DNA of 36,117 nucleotides. Source: an uncultured Microcaldota archaeon. GTDB lineage: Archaea > Micrarchaeota > Micrarchaeia > CAILAH01. Below, piece by piece: positions 17,548 through 26,726 of this stretch. The stretch is taken from NCBI GenBank assembly GCA_903832205.1, contig CAILAH010000013.1, positions 1-36,117 of the forward strand, in the 5' to 3' direction. Positions within the stretch are counted from its first letter, which is position 1. Each line of letters opens with the position of its first letter. The position numbers and the translations under genes were made by a program. The notes under the pieces are model-generated. The model searched no databases and was not told where the DNA came from. It saw nothing but the letters and a program-made list of their open reading frames with translations.

Positions 17548-18741
17548 ATGAAGCTGACCGCTGAAGAAAGGAAGATGTACGAAGGAAAGCGCGGCAAGGC
17601 GGCACAGACTGCAATGGAAATACTCGTTGCGCTCGGCGAAATCTACGGCGCAAAGAATATGGTCCCAGTCTCATCGGTGCAGGTGAGCGGCGTCTCCTAC
17701 CACAATCTTGGCGATGCAGGCCTTGAATTCCTTGAGGAACAGGCAAAGGACGGCAAGGTGCGCGTCCTCACCACGCTCAATCCCGCCGGCATGGACCTGG
17801 ACGACTGGAAAAAGCTCGGCATCAGCGATGATTTCGCCCAGAAGCAGCTCACAGTGATTAGCGCATTCGCAAAGATGGGCATCACCGTCTCCTGCACCTG
17901 CACTCCATATCTCGTCGGAAATCTCCCCCGCTTCAACGACCACATTGCATGGGGCGAATCATCCGCGGTAACATTTGCAAACTCCGTGCTGGGCGCGCGC
18001 ACAAACAGGGAGGGCGGGCCTTCAGCGCTCGCGGCCGCGCTCACCGGGAAAACACCTGCCTATGGCTTGCACCTTGACGAGAACAGGCAGGCGCAATTAC
18101 ACGTCCAAGTAAAGGCAAAGCTCAACAGCACTTCCGATTTCAGCGCGCTCGGCTGGGCTCTTGGTAAGAAATTCGGCAACAAGATACCTCTCATGACCGG
18201 CATAAAGCATGCCACCATTGATGAGCTAAAGTCATTGAGCGCGGCGCTCCCCACCTATGGCGGCCCCTCACTCTTCCACATTAAGGGCATCACCCCCAAC
18301 AGGACGAAGAAGCCCAAGGAAACGGCAACCATTACCGAGGATGACATTAAAGAGGCGTACAAGGCCCTCAATGAAGAGAGCGACATTGTTGATTTTGTCG
18401 CAATCGGCTGCCCCCACGCGAGCATAAACGAGATAAAAAAGATAGCATCGCTCCTTGAGGGCAGGCACGTGAAGGCGGAGTTCTGGATTGCAACCGCCCG
18501 CCAGACAAAGGAGCTCGCGGACCGTGCAGGCTATTCGAAAATAATAGAGGCATCTGGCGCAAAAATCGCCTGCGATACCTGCATGGCGGTCGCGCCGCTT
18601 AAGGGGCGCTTCCGCGTAATGGCAATCGATTCAGCAAAGGGCTGCTACTATGCGCGCGGCTCAAACGGCTTCAAGACCAAATTCGGCACGCTCGAGCAGT
18701 GCATTGATGCCGCAGTAACCGGGAAATGGAACCCGAAATAA
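17548..18741 (+). CDS. Aconitase X catalytic domain (DUF521), likely phosphomevalonate dehydratase large subunit
   Basis: LTAEERKMYEGKRGKAAQTAMEIL, VSCTCTPYL, ARTNREGGPSALAAALTGKTP, CDTCMAVAPL. Confidence 0.9.
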   Translation: MKLTAEERKMYEGKRGKAAQTAMEILVALGEIYGAKNMVPVSSVQVSGVSYHNLGDAGLEFLEEQAKDGKVRVLTTLNPAGMDLDDWKKLGISDDFAQKQLTVISAFAKMGITVSCTCTPYLVGNLPRFNDHIAWGESSAVTFANSVLGARTNREGGPSALAAALTGKTPAYGLHLDENRQAQLHVQVKAKLNSTSDFSALGWALGKKFGNKIPLMTGIKHATIDELKSLSAALPTYGGPSLFHIKGITPNRTKKPKETATITEDDIKEAYKALNEESDIVDFVAIGCPHASINEIKKIASLLEGRHVKAEFWIATARQTKELADRAGYSKIIEASGAKIACDTCMAVAPLKGRFRVMAIDSAKGCYYARGSNGFKTKFGTLEQCIDAAVTGKWNPK

Positions 18742-18751
18742 GGTGCATGAG

Positions 18752-19153
18752 ATGGAACACCCGATAAATTGCAGGAAGATTTCACCAGGCGTTGCATCTG
18801 GCGAGGCACTGGTAAGCAAGGATCCTGTCTCCTTCTACGGCGGGGTAGATCCCAATAGCGGCGTCGTTGTGGAAAAAGGCCACTGCCTTGAGGGCAAATG
18901 CATCTCCGGAAAGGTGCTTGTGTTCCCGCAGGGAAAAGGCTCCACGGTAGGCTCCTACACGCTCTACCGCCTGAAGAAAAACGGCGTTGCACCCGCTGCA
19001 ATCATAAACCAGGAGACCGAAACAGTCGTTGCCGTGGGCGCAATCATCTCGAAAATCCCAATGGTTGACAAGCTCGAGGGCGATGCCTATTCAAAAATAA
19101 GGGACGGCATGCACATTGAAGTTGACGCAACAAACGCAAAAGTAAAATTCTAA
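18752..19153 (+). CDS. Aconitase X swivel domain (DUF126), likely phosphomevalonate dehydratase small subunit
   Basis: SGEALVSKDPVSFYGGVDP, ISGKVLVFPQGKGSTVGSYTLYRLK; start ATG 18752 behind SD aaggtg. Confidence 0.9.
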   Translation: MEHPINCRKISPGVASGEALVSKDPVSFYGGVDPNSGVVVEKGHCLEGKCISGKVLVFPQGKGSTVGSYTLYRLKKNGVAPAAIINQETETVVAVGAIISKIPMVDKLEGDAYSKIRDGMHIEVDATNAKVKF

Positions 19154-19225
19154 TTCCCTATTCGCAGCTTCACTCACTGCCTATCCTATCTCTAGTTACA
19201 TTCTCATTCCAATCTCGATTTACGT

Positions 19226-20251
19226 TCACTTCTTATCCACTTTCACGCCATCATTCGTAGGCTCCAACTCTATTGAATCAAAATTCGCGTTCTTGAGCGC
19301 ATCTTTCACCCTCTGCAAATCCTTCTTGTATAGGTAGCCTATGAGCGCTCCCCCCTCTCCTCCCGCACCGGTAATCTTTGCGGCAATCCCGCCATTCTTC
19401 ATAACAATCGCAACCGCCTCCTCAATCACAGGCGTTGACATTCCCGCTCCCCTAAGCAGTGCATGATTCTCATCCATCAGCTTTCCCAGCCTCTCCGCAC
19501 TCCCGCCTCCCTGCAGCTCTTTCAATGCGCTCCCAAATATCCTCACATAGGGCTCCATTACCTTATCTCTCTCTTCCTGGGCCAGTTCGTCCGGCTTCTT
19601 TGAAACGCCGTGCTGCTTTGCAAACAACAGCACCAGGTCGCCCGTGTTGCATCTCACTCCCCTGAACGTGTCCACAATGATAATGGTCGTCCCTTCTGGC
19701 AGGCTAATCTTCATTGGCTCAAAATTATACACCGAAGGGTTGAACTCCCTCCAAAACTTAATCATGCCGCCGTGCACCACGGTCCTCGCGTCAATCCCGC
19801 TTGGCCTTCCGCCGTGGTCAACCTCATCGCCAATCTGCGCGCACCTGAATATCTCCTCCAAATCCGCTCTCTCTCCAGCACACCTATAGAGCCCGAGCGC
19901 AATGCACGCGCCCAGCGCGGATGAGCCTCCCATTCCCTTGACTATCCTGTCGCCCAGGAACGTTGCCCTGAACGACTTCCCCTTCAAATTCCCTGTCTTA
20001 TTGTAAATCTCCCTGTAAATTGCCGCGTGCATCTGCACGTGCCTGTGCCCCTCAGATTTTCCGTCCGGATAAATTGTTCCCCCTTCACCGTAAACGGGGT
20101 TCACAATCTCAATCGTTTCCTTCCCATTGGCGCTAACTTCCTCAAGTAGGACCTTTCTCCTATTATCAACGGCCACCGATAACGCCGGGGCACCATACAC
20201 AACGTAGTGCTCCCCGAAAAGAATAATCTTTGTGGGCGCGCTTATTTCCAT
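19226..20251 (-). CDS. mvk: Mevalonate kinase (GHMP kinase)
   Basis: SAPTKIILFGEHYVVYGAPAL, KGMGGSSALGACIALGLY, GRPSGIDARTVVHGG, KITGAGGEGGALIG. Confidence 0.9.
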   Translation of the reverse strand: MEISAPTKIILFGEHYVVYGAPALSVAVDNRRKVLLEEVSANGKETIEIVNPVYGEGGTIYPDGKSEGHRHVQMHAAIYREIYNKTGNLKGKSFRATFLGDRIVKGMGGSSALGACIALGLYRCAGERADLEEIFRCAQIGDEVDHGGRPSGIDARTVVHGGMIKFWREFNPSVYNFEPMKISLPEGTTIIIVDTFRGVRCNTGDLVLLFAKQHGVSKKPDELAQEERDKVMEPYVRIFGSALKELQGGGSAERLGKLMDENHALLRGAGMSTPVIEEAVAIVMKNGGIAAKITGAGGEGGALIGYLYKKDLQRVKDALKNANFDSIELEPTNDGVKVDKK

Positions 20252-20252
20252 G

Positions 20253-21248
20253 CTATGATTTGTCCCCAAGATATTCATAAAGGTTTTCCGTAAAGTAGGT
20301 GTACTTGGGCTCCCTCACGGCGAACATCGTGTCATACTGCGCCATCTCCTTTCCCAGCAAATTCCTCATCCTTCTCACGTTCAGGTAAAACTCCTGCACA
20401 TTCCTGTTTATCGTGTAGGAAATTGCATCCCACTTTCCCAGCCCCCTTGCCGTCCACAGCACGCTCTTGTCATCAATGTATTCTTTCATCCCCCTGTCCA
20501 CGTCCTTGCCGTGCTTTGAGAATTTCATCAGCACCGCCATCATGTTCAAATCTAATGCAGCATAATTCAGCACCGGCCTGAAATCCGTAATAATCTCCTG
20601 CCGTATGAGGTTCCCCATCCTGTACTTGATTGCGTCCCAGCTCATGTTCAGCTCCTCGCCAATCTCCGTGTAGCTCGCCCTTGCATTGTTCGAGAGGTAC
20701 TTGAGCAGCTGGAAATCCGTCTCATCCACCTTGCTCACCGCCTTTCCGCCTCTTCTCTGGAATTTCCCCTTCTCGCCAAGCGCACCCAGCTTTATGCTCT
20801 CCAATCTAATGAGCACGTCATAATCATAGGGCTTCACCAAATCCTCAAGCTCGTGGACATAATTGTATGTCTCGTAGATATCCTTGGCCACGATGCTCGC
20901 CTCCACATCCCACGCGCCCACATAGGTGATTACCGTATTCACGTACTTCGCATTCTTCAGCTTCTCAATAATCTCATTCTCCCTCTTGTCGTTCAATTCG
21001 CCGAAGCGCATGAACATATGGCTCGTGAAGAATCCCAGCTTCCTCAAATTAATCCCCGTCAAGTATCCCGCAATAACTCCCGCTTTCTCCAGCCTGTCAA
21101 TCCTGTAATTAACCGTCTCCCTTGATGCGCCCACACGGTGCGCAATCTGCGTTGTGGATTCCCTGCAGTTTGAGCTCAGCTGCCCGAGGACCTTCCAGTC
21201 GAGCTTATCCAGCCCGATTTTGGTGAACTCCCTATCCAGCACTCGCAT
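20253..21248 (-). CDS. Lrp/AsnC-family regulator with two HTH segments
   Basis: LDKLDWKVLGQLSSNCRESTTQIAHRVGASRETVNYRIDRLEKAGVI and a second EIGEELNMSWDAIKYRMGNLIRQEII. Confidence 0.82.
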   Translation of the reverse strand: MRVLDREFTKIGLDKLDWKVLGQLSSNCRESTTQIAHRVGASRETVNYRIDRLEKAGVIAGYLTGINLRKLGFFTSHMFMRFGELNDKRENEIIEKLKNAKYVNTVITYVGAWDVEASIVAKDIYETYNYVHELEDLVKPYDYDVLIRLESIKLGALGEKGKFQRRGGKAVSKVDETDFQLLKYLSNNARASYTEIGEELNMSWDAIKYRMGNLIRQEIITDFRPVLNYAALDLNMMAVLMKFSKHGKDVDRGMKEYIDDKSVLWTARGLGKWDAISYTINRNVQEFYLNVRRMRNLLGKEMAQYDTMFAVREPKYTYFTENLYEYLGDKS

Positions 21249-21353
21249 ATTTTACATTATACGCACATTCTATTATATATTTTACTATTATGGCAAAAAC
21301 CCAATGGAAGTTTTTATACGCCCCGCATGCGCCTAGTTATATGAGGTGATGGC

Positions 21354-22316
21354 ATGAAAATAAGTTTATACGGGACGAGGGGTTCCATCCCTGCGCCATC
21401 AAGGCGCAATAGGCCGACGCATGAATTCGGCGGGAACACCACCTGTTTGCTTGTGGAGGGGGCTAGCGGCAGGCATTTCGTAGTTGACGGCGGGAGCGGC
21501 ATACGCCTCTATGGTGAGGATTTGCTTAAGGCGAACAAGGCAATGTTCAGCCCGGATAAGCCCCTGGTTGCGCTGCTTACGCACGTGCACTGGGACCACA
21601 TACAGGGGATACCGTTCTTCACGCCCATATATTTCCCGAAGAACAGCATAGTCTTCTACGGCAACTGCAACTACGTGAGCTCCCTCAATGAGGCGCTGCA
21701 GAACAGCGAGCCGAAGAAAATTACTCAGTTCGCGCTTGAGAAGCAGCAGGGCAAATTCGTCTTCCCCGTCCGCTTCAGCGACCTGCAGTCCAACGTTACC
21801 TTTGGCGACAATGAGGACCTGCGTGAGGGACTTGAGATTGACGGCCTGACCATAAGGACGCGCGGCGTGAACCACCCAGAGGGCTGCTACAGCTACATGT
21901 TCCTTGAGAACGGCAAGAAATTTGTCGACCTCACCGACCACGAGCACGAGCCGCAGCTCTCAGTGATTGGCCCGAAGGATGCAAAGATGATGAAGTGGAT
22001 TGAGGGCGCGGACGTTCTTTTGCAGGACGCCCAGTACACGCCCGAGGAGTACGACCCCGAGCAGGCTGGCAAGAAAGGCACGAAGAAGGTGGGCTGGGGG
22101 CACAGTGTGGATGAGAAGGTGATAAGGATGGCGGTGGATGCAGGAGTGAAGAGGCTCATCCTCACGCACCACGACCCGACGCATCTCGACCAGTTCCTTC
22201 TTGACCGCGAAACCGTGCTCAGGGAGTATCTCGGGCTGCAGCTCAAGGAGAAGGGGCTTCCGGAAAACGCGATGAGCGTTGAATACGCACGTGAAGACAC
22301 CTCAATCGAGCTGTAA
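21354..22316 (+). CDS. MBL-fold metallohydrolase
   Basis: TRGSIPAPSRRNRPTHEFGGNTTC, LTHVHWDHIQGIPFF, LILTHHDPTHLD. Confidence 0.85.
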   Translation: MKISLYGTRGSIPAPSRRNRPTHEFGGNTTCLLVEGASGRHFVVDGGSGIRLYGEDLLKANKAMFSPDKPLVALLTHVHWDHIQGIPFFTPIYFPKNSIVFYGNCNYVSSLNEALQNSEPKKITQFALEKQQGKFVFPVRFSDLQSNVTFGDNEDLREGLEIDGLTIRTRGVNHPEGCYSYMFLENGKKFVDLTDHEHEPQLSVIGPKDAKMMKWIEGADVLLQDAQYTPEEYDPEQAGKKGTKKVGWGHSVDEKVIRMAVDAGVKRLILTHHDPTHLDQFLLDRETVLREYLGLQLKEKGLPENAMSVEYAREDTSIEL

Positions 22317-22367
22317 CCTCAGAAGAATCTAACCTAACCTTATTTTTTCTTTTTTCAAAAATTAGGA

Positions 22368-22471
22368 TGGACCGGACGGGATTTGAACCCGCAGCCTCGT
22401 CCATTTTGTAGCTTTTTTTTCAAAAGAAAAAGCTTCGCCAAGAACGCGATCTGCCGTTGATCTACCGGCCC
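22368..22471 (-). tRNA. tRNA-Ala (GGC), anticodon-loop intron 22404-22435
   Basis: Acceptor GGGCCGG/CCGGTCC with G3:U70 and A73 (Ala identity); anticodon GGC at 22437-22439; T arm GCGGG TTCAAAT CCCGT. Confidence 0.9.
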
Positions 22472-22511
22472 GGAAGATTTAGAGAAGAAAGAATATTTAA
22501 AGATTAGGAAT

Positions 22512-22802
22512 TCACTCGAGCCCCAAAAGATAGCGCCAGTTCTTTATGTTAATCTCCTTGTCCTTGCCTTCGACGAATACGGGCTCTTTCTGCTTTTGTG
22601 AGGCTGGAGCCTGCTGCGGTTGGGAGGGCCTGCCCTTCTCTATGTAATGGTACCCTGCGGGCTGCGGCTTTGGCGCCTGCGGCTGCTGTATCTGCTGCTG
22701 GGCGCGCTGCCTCATCATCACGGACTCAAGCCTCTCGAGACGCTCCTCAATTTCCTCAAGCTTAAGATAGATATCAGAAAGAGTTACATTCGGACTTGCC
22801 AT
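22512..22802 (-). CDS. Coiled-coil/Gln-Pro-rich hypothetical protein
   Basis: LEEIEERLERLESVMMRQRAQQQIQQPQ... ORF with ATG start and Pro/Gln-rich linker. Confidence 0.6.
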   Translation of the reverse strand: MASPNVTLSDIYLKLEEIEERLERLESVMMRQRAQQQIQQPQAPKPQPAGYHYIEKGRPSQPQQAPASQKQKEPVFVEGKDKEINIKNWRYLLGLE

Positions 22803-22853
22803 GATAATAATCAGAAATAAAACATTAAAAGCATTTGAACCGTCTAATTAGCC

Positions 22854-23342
22854 ATGGACGTCACAATTTCCCTTATCAGCATCGACATGCCACAGGACTG
22901 TAATGTCATCCTGGGTCACGCGCATTTTATCAAGACAATAGAGGATTTATACGAAGTGCTTGCGGAGAGCGCGCCGGGGATAAAGTTCGGTGTTGCTTTC
23001 TGCGAGGCGAGCGGGCCGAGGAAGGTTAGGATAGAGGGGAATGATGACGAATTGATGGAAAAGGCAGGGGAAGAGATATCCAAAATAAGCGCGGGGCACA
23101 CGTTCCTGATTTTCCTTAAGAACGGGTATCCGGTAAATGTGCTCAATGCGGTGAAGAATGTGAGCGAGGTGTGCCAGGTTTATGCCGCCACCGCGAATTC
23201 ATTGCAGGTCGTTATAGCCGAGAGCGAACAGGGAAGGGGAGTGCTCGGCGTGATTGACGGCAGCTCATCGCTCGGCATTGAGAACGAGCAGGAGAAGGCC
23301 GACAGGTACGAACTATTGAGAAAGATCGGCTACAAGCTCTGA
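22854..23342 (+). CDS. Adenosine-specific kinase-like protein (DUF355)
   Basis: CNVILGHAHFIKTIEDLYEVL, GIKFGVAFCEASG, GYPVNVLNAVKNVSEVCQVYAATAN, GVLGVIDG. Confidence 0.88.
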   Translation: MDVTISLISIDMPQDCNVILGHAHFIKTIEDLYEVLAESAPGIKFGVAFCEASGPRKVRIEGNDDELMEKAGEEISKISAGHTFLIFLKNGYPVNVLNAVKNVSEVCQVYAATANSLQVVIAESEQGRGVLGVIDGSSSLGIENEQEKADRYELLRKIGYKL

Positions 23343-23375
23343 TTCTTTTTTAAAAAATAAGAAAAGAAAAAAAGG

Positions 23376-23933
23376 CTAAAGGCAGAACTCAACGAAATAT
23401 GCATCCCCCCTTTCTGCATCCAGTTCCGCATAAATCCTATTCAGCTCTTCAGAAGGGCATCGGTAATCCTGGATTGAGAGCCTTCTTCCATACATCCCGT
23501 CAATCCTAGTCCTCTTCACGCTAAAATTCCCTTTGCCCTTCATCTCAAGCGCCTTCCTAAGCGAGTGCTCAATCCTCGGGTTCTGCGTCCTCACGCTCAC
23601 CTTTTCATAGCTCTCTGCGCTGACGAGCCTCGCAAGGCTCAGGTGCGTGTGCAGCCGGTTTCCCTGGTGCTCAGGCATCACCGCCTCGCCGCTCATATAG
23701 AGCGCATTCTCCACCATTTTGGAGAACGCGAACCCCACAACCTCATCGCCCAGCACCGCCGCAAAATGCATCTTCCCGTCGTGGATATGCTCGAGCACTT
23801 CCTGCCTGCACATAAGCGGCCCAAATGCGGCTAGGCCAACACGCACAAGCGCATCTTCAACCAGAGGAGTCAATCTCCCGATTTGTCTTATCCTGTATCT
23901 AGAATTAGTCTCGCCAAAGTACAGACACTGCAA
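23376..23933 (-). CDS. GNAT-like acetyltransferase
   Basis: FAAVLGDEVVGFAFSKMVENALYMSGEAVMPEHQGNRLHTHLSLARL. Confidence 0.65.
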   Translation of the reverse strand: MQCLYFGETNSRYRIRQIGRLTPLVEDALVRVGLAAFGPLMCRQEVLEHIHDGKMHFAAVLGDEVVGFAFSKMVENALYMSGEAVMPEHQGNRLHTHLSLARLVSAESYEKVSVRTQNPRIEHSLRKALEMKGKGNFSVKRTRIDGMYGRRLSIQDYRCPSEELNRIYAELDAERGDAYFVEFCL

Positions 23934-24026
23934 TTTCGTTCCTTATTTTTTCTTTTCTTGTTTCCATTCATTCCACCTCGTAATAATATGGGAGCCCCGC
24001 CTTAAATACCTTCTCCCATCCTGCGC

Positions 24027-24815
24027 TCATTTCTCCATAAGGAATAAAAGCAGTATGAGGTCTATTGCGCTCTGCAGCCCCATCTTTTCAGCGCTCATTA
24101 TGGGCACGCCCGCCTGCACTGAAACCAACGAATCAACAAGCGGCGGAACAACATAAAGCAGCCCGAACAGGTACGCGGGCGCTGCGAGCTTCTTCATACT
24201 CGCGTGATAAAGCACCGCAAACCCAACCACAAACCCGGACAGCAGCATCACAAACGACGCCCAGTCCAGCGCAGGCATAAAGCCCGGCGCAGCGAATGCT
24301 GCAATCACGGTGCCGACAACAAAAGAGGCGACCGTAAATATGGCCGCATTGAATGCGGCAAACCTCGTCTTCCAGGGCTGATATTTCACTATGGCAAGCA
24401 GCCACAGGAAAAGTATGAACGCGCCCAGCCCATTCCACAAAGCTGCGGAGATGAGCTGCAATCCGAACAATTGCGCAATCGGCCTCTGCTCGATTGCGAG
24501 CAGCGCCGCATTTGAAACCAGCCACAGCACGAAGCTGCACACAAAGAAAAGCACACCTAGCGATAGGCACAGGTTCTCATCCTTCTTTACCTTTAGTACT
24601 TCAGAGAGCCTTGATGCGATGAGCGCAATCCCCGGAAAGCTTAGCGTGGCAAGCAATGCCATTGCTATTGCGAACACCTCTCCACCAATCACATTCGCAA
24701 ATCTCAGCACATAGAACGGAAGCGTAAGAAGCGCATAAAGCACCTCGCTGCACACAAGAAGAAGGAAATGCTCCGCCTGCACATCAATCTTGTAGCTGAA
24801 CATTTTGAACTTCAT
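24027..24815 (-). CDS. Multi-pass membrane protein
   Basis: About seven hydrophobic segments; no recognised family. Confidence 0.7.
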   Translation of the reverse strand: MKFKMFSYKIDVQAEHFLLLVCSEVLYALLTLPFYVLRFANVIGGEVFAIAMALLATLSFPGIALIASRLSEVLKVKKDENLCLSLGVLFFVCSFVLWLVSNAALLAIEQRPIAQLFGLQLISAALWNGLGAFILFLWLLAIVKYQPWKTRFAAFNAAIFTVASFVVGTVIAAFAAPGFMPALDWASFVMLLSGFVVGFAVLYHASMKKLAAPAYLFGLLYVVPPLVDSLVSVQAGVPIMSAEKMGLQSAIDLILLLFLMEK

Positions 24816-24826
24816 CCCTTCATCCC

Positions 24827-25798
24827 CTAAACCCTGGCGGCCAGCACGAGGTTGGTGTAAACGTCCTCCGCCTCCCTCAGCTCTTTCACGCCCACCTTCT
24901 CATCCTTGGTGTGCGCATCTTCAATTTTTCCCGGCCCGCAAATCACTCCGACTCCTCCTGTCTTTTTCCAGAAGTACATCTCGGTGAATGCCGGGTAGAG
25001 GTCAACGCTCTTCTTGCATTTCACAACCCTCGGCATCCTGATGGGCTCGAGTGAATTCTTTATCCTCAATTGCGAGCCCCTGCAAGCCTTCCTAATCTCC
25101 CCAATAATCTTCGCATTATTACCAGTAGTCCTGAACGATGCGGTAAACTCAGCGTGAGCCGGGATGACATTATCCGCAACCCCTCCCTTGATAATCCCAA
25201 TATTCAGGCTCTCGCCCTTCGCCAACCTAATCTCCCTTATCCTTGCGATTGCATCGTGCATCTTCATTATCGCGCTCTCACCAAGGTGCGGAAGCGATGA
25301 GTGGGCCGCCTTCCCCTTGAATTCCGCATCCATAACCACTATGCCTTTCTGTCCGAACACGCATGCGTTTGATGATGGCTCGCCAACGACGAAGAATTTT
25401 GGCCTCACTTTCTTCACCGCCTCCATCGCCCCGATGAAATCCGTCTCCTCACGCACGGTGAACACGAGCGCAAAATCATCCGTAAGGTCAATCAGCTCCT
25501 CGCCGGCGCAAAGCATCGCCGCAATGCTTCCCTTTGTGTCGCACGTTCCTCTCCCGTACAGATACTCTCCCTTTTTCCTTAATGGGACATAGGGCGGCAC
25601 CGTATCCATGTGCGCGGTAAGCACCTTCACAGGCCTTCCCTTTTTCGCAATAACATTGAAAGCATTCCCAACCTTCTGCTTCTCCACATCGAATCCCAGC
25701 GTCTCGCAAATGTCTGCCAGGTACTCGCCAATCTCCTGCTCTTTCCCAGATGTGGATTCTATCCTAACAAGCTCCTCAAGCAATTTTGCCGGGTCCAT
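24827..25798 (-). CDS. M20 family peptidase/deacylase (ArgE/DapE/LysK-like)
   Basis: VLTAHMDTVPPY, YGRGTCDTKGSIAAML, FTVREETDFIGA, VVGEPSSNACVFGQKGIV. Confidence 0.9.
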   Translation of the reverse strand: MDPAKLLEELVRIESTSGKEQEIGEYLADICETLGFDVEKQKVGNAFNVIAKKGRPVKVLTAHMDTVPPYVPLRKKGEYLYGRGTCDTKGSIAAMLCAGEELIDLTDDFALVFTVREETDFIGAMEAVKKVRPKFFVVGEPSSNACVFGQKGIVVMDAEFKGKAAHSSLPHLGESAIMKMHDAIARIREIRLAKGESLNIGIIKGGVADNVIPAHAEFTASFRTTGNNAKIIGEIRKACRGSQLRIKNSLEPIRMPRVVKCKKSVDLYPAFTEMYFWKKTGGVGVICGPGKIEDAHTKDEKVGVKELREAEDVYTNLVLAARV

Positions 25799-25847
25799 GT
25801 TACACCTATTTCATCTAATAATTAAAAGCGTGAGCGGGAGCTATATA

Positions 25848-25890
25848 TTAAGTGGGACGCCAGAAGAGCGAAACGTATTTTAAGTGGGAC
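25848..25890. promoter_or_regulatory. Tandem 11-bp direct repeat TTAAGTGGGAC (putative operator)
   Basis: Copies at 25848-25858 and 25880-25890, 32 bp apart, upstream of the AbrB gene. Confidence 0.4.
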
Positions 25891-25946
25891 ACCCCCAATA
25901 GATAATGGTGATGAAATGCGAGGTGACTTTGAGAAATCCGTAACAG

Positions 25947-26168
25947 GTGAATGGCTTCATACGGCCAGATAAGAAAGGCCGGCTAGTTTTGCCTGCGGCC
26001 GTCCGCAGGATGCTCGGGACTGAATACGTGCGCATACGGCTTAAAGGCAATAAGGTCTCCATCCTTGCATGCCTGGAATCAGATGCCGGCGCAAAGGCGG
26101 TGCAGCCAGCAATCAAATCCAGGTGTATGCAGCGCAGCTCCCGCAATATGTGGGAGGTGTTAGGATGA
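25947..26168 (+). CDS. AbrB/SpoVT-domain DNA-binding protein
   Basis: GFIRPDKKGRLVLPAAVRRMLGTEYVRIRLKGNKVSIL; GTG start. Confidence 0.8.
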   Translation: MNGFIRPDKKGRLVLPAAVRRMLGTEYVRIRLKGNKVSILACLESDAGAKAVQPAIKSRCMQRSSRNMWEVLG

Positions 26169-26677
26169 GAATTGAGCGATTAACCCCCAGCATGCTTGCC
26201 GGGCCCGATTCCAAAGGATTGATGCGTGCATACAAGAAAGTGTTCGAGGGCCCGCCATGGCTTGAGAAATGGCCGCTTCCCAAAGTTGAAGAATGCTTTG
26301 GGGAGCTTGCGAAGGGAAATGCAAAGGGGCTGGTCGGGTTTGATGAAGACGGCTTGATTCCCATCTCCTTCATCATTGTCCTTAACAAGGCCTTCACAGA
26401 TCCCATCGTTTGGGATGGACCCTACATAACGGAATTTGGCGTTATTCCGGAACAGCAGCGGCGCGGCCTGGGGTCAAGATTAGTTCGTAATTTTTTAGCG
26501 CAGTTTTCCGCGGACGAGCCGTTCCTAATTAGGACAATAAACCCCGTAGTCCCGCGCATATTCGAAAAGTTCGGGAACGTCAAGTGCGTTGGAAGGGCAA
26601 AGGACGATGAGTATGAGAACCGCTTCTACTATCGGATCAGGAATTGGCTCTTAAGCGGAGGAGGTTGGGGGCATTAG
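26165..26677 (+). CDS. GNAT family N-acetyltransferase, ATGA-overlapped with the AbrB gene
   Basis: TEFGVIPEQQRRGLGSRLVRNFLAQF; ATG at 26165 overlaps TGA at 26166-26168. Confidence 0.82.
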   Translation: MRIERLTPSMLAGPDSKGLMRAYKKVFEGPPWLEKWPLPKVEECFGELAKGNAKGLVGFDEDGLIPISFIIVLNKAFTDPIVWDGPYITEFGVIPEQQRRGLGSRLVRNFLAQFSADEPFLIRTINPVVPRIFEKFGNVKCVGRAKDDEYENRFYYRIRNWLLSGGGWGH

Positions 26678-26726
26678 ACCAATCTAATCGGCCCAGTGCA
26701 TATAGAAATTCTATTTTTTCCTTTTT

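Noticed and set aside
19154-19225. Possible small RNA in the pyrimidine-rich gap between the AcnX small subunit and mevalonate kinase genes
   Set aside because: No stable hairpin or promoter seen; likely a convergent termination region.
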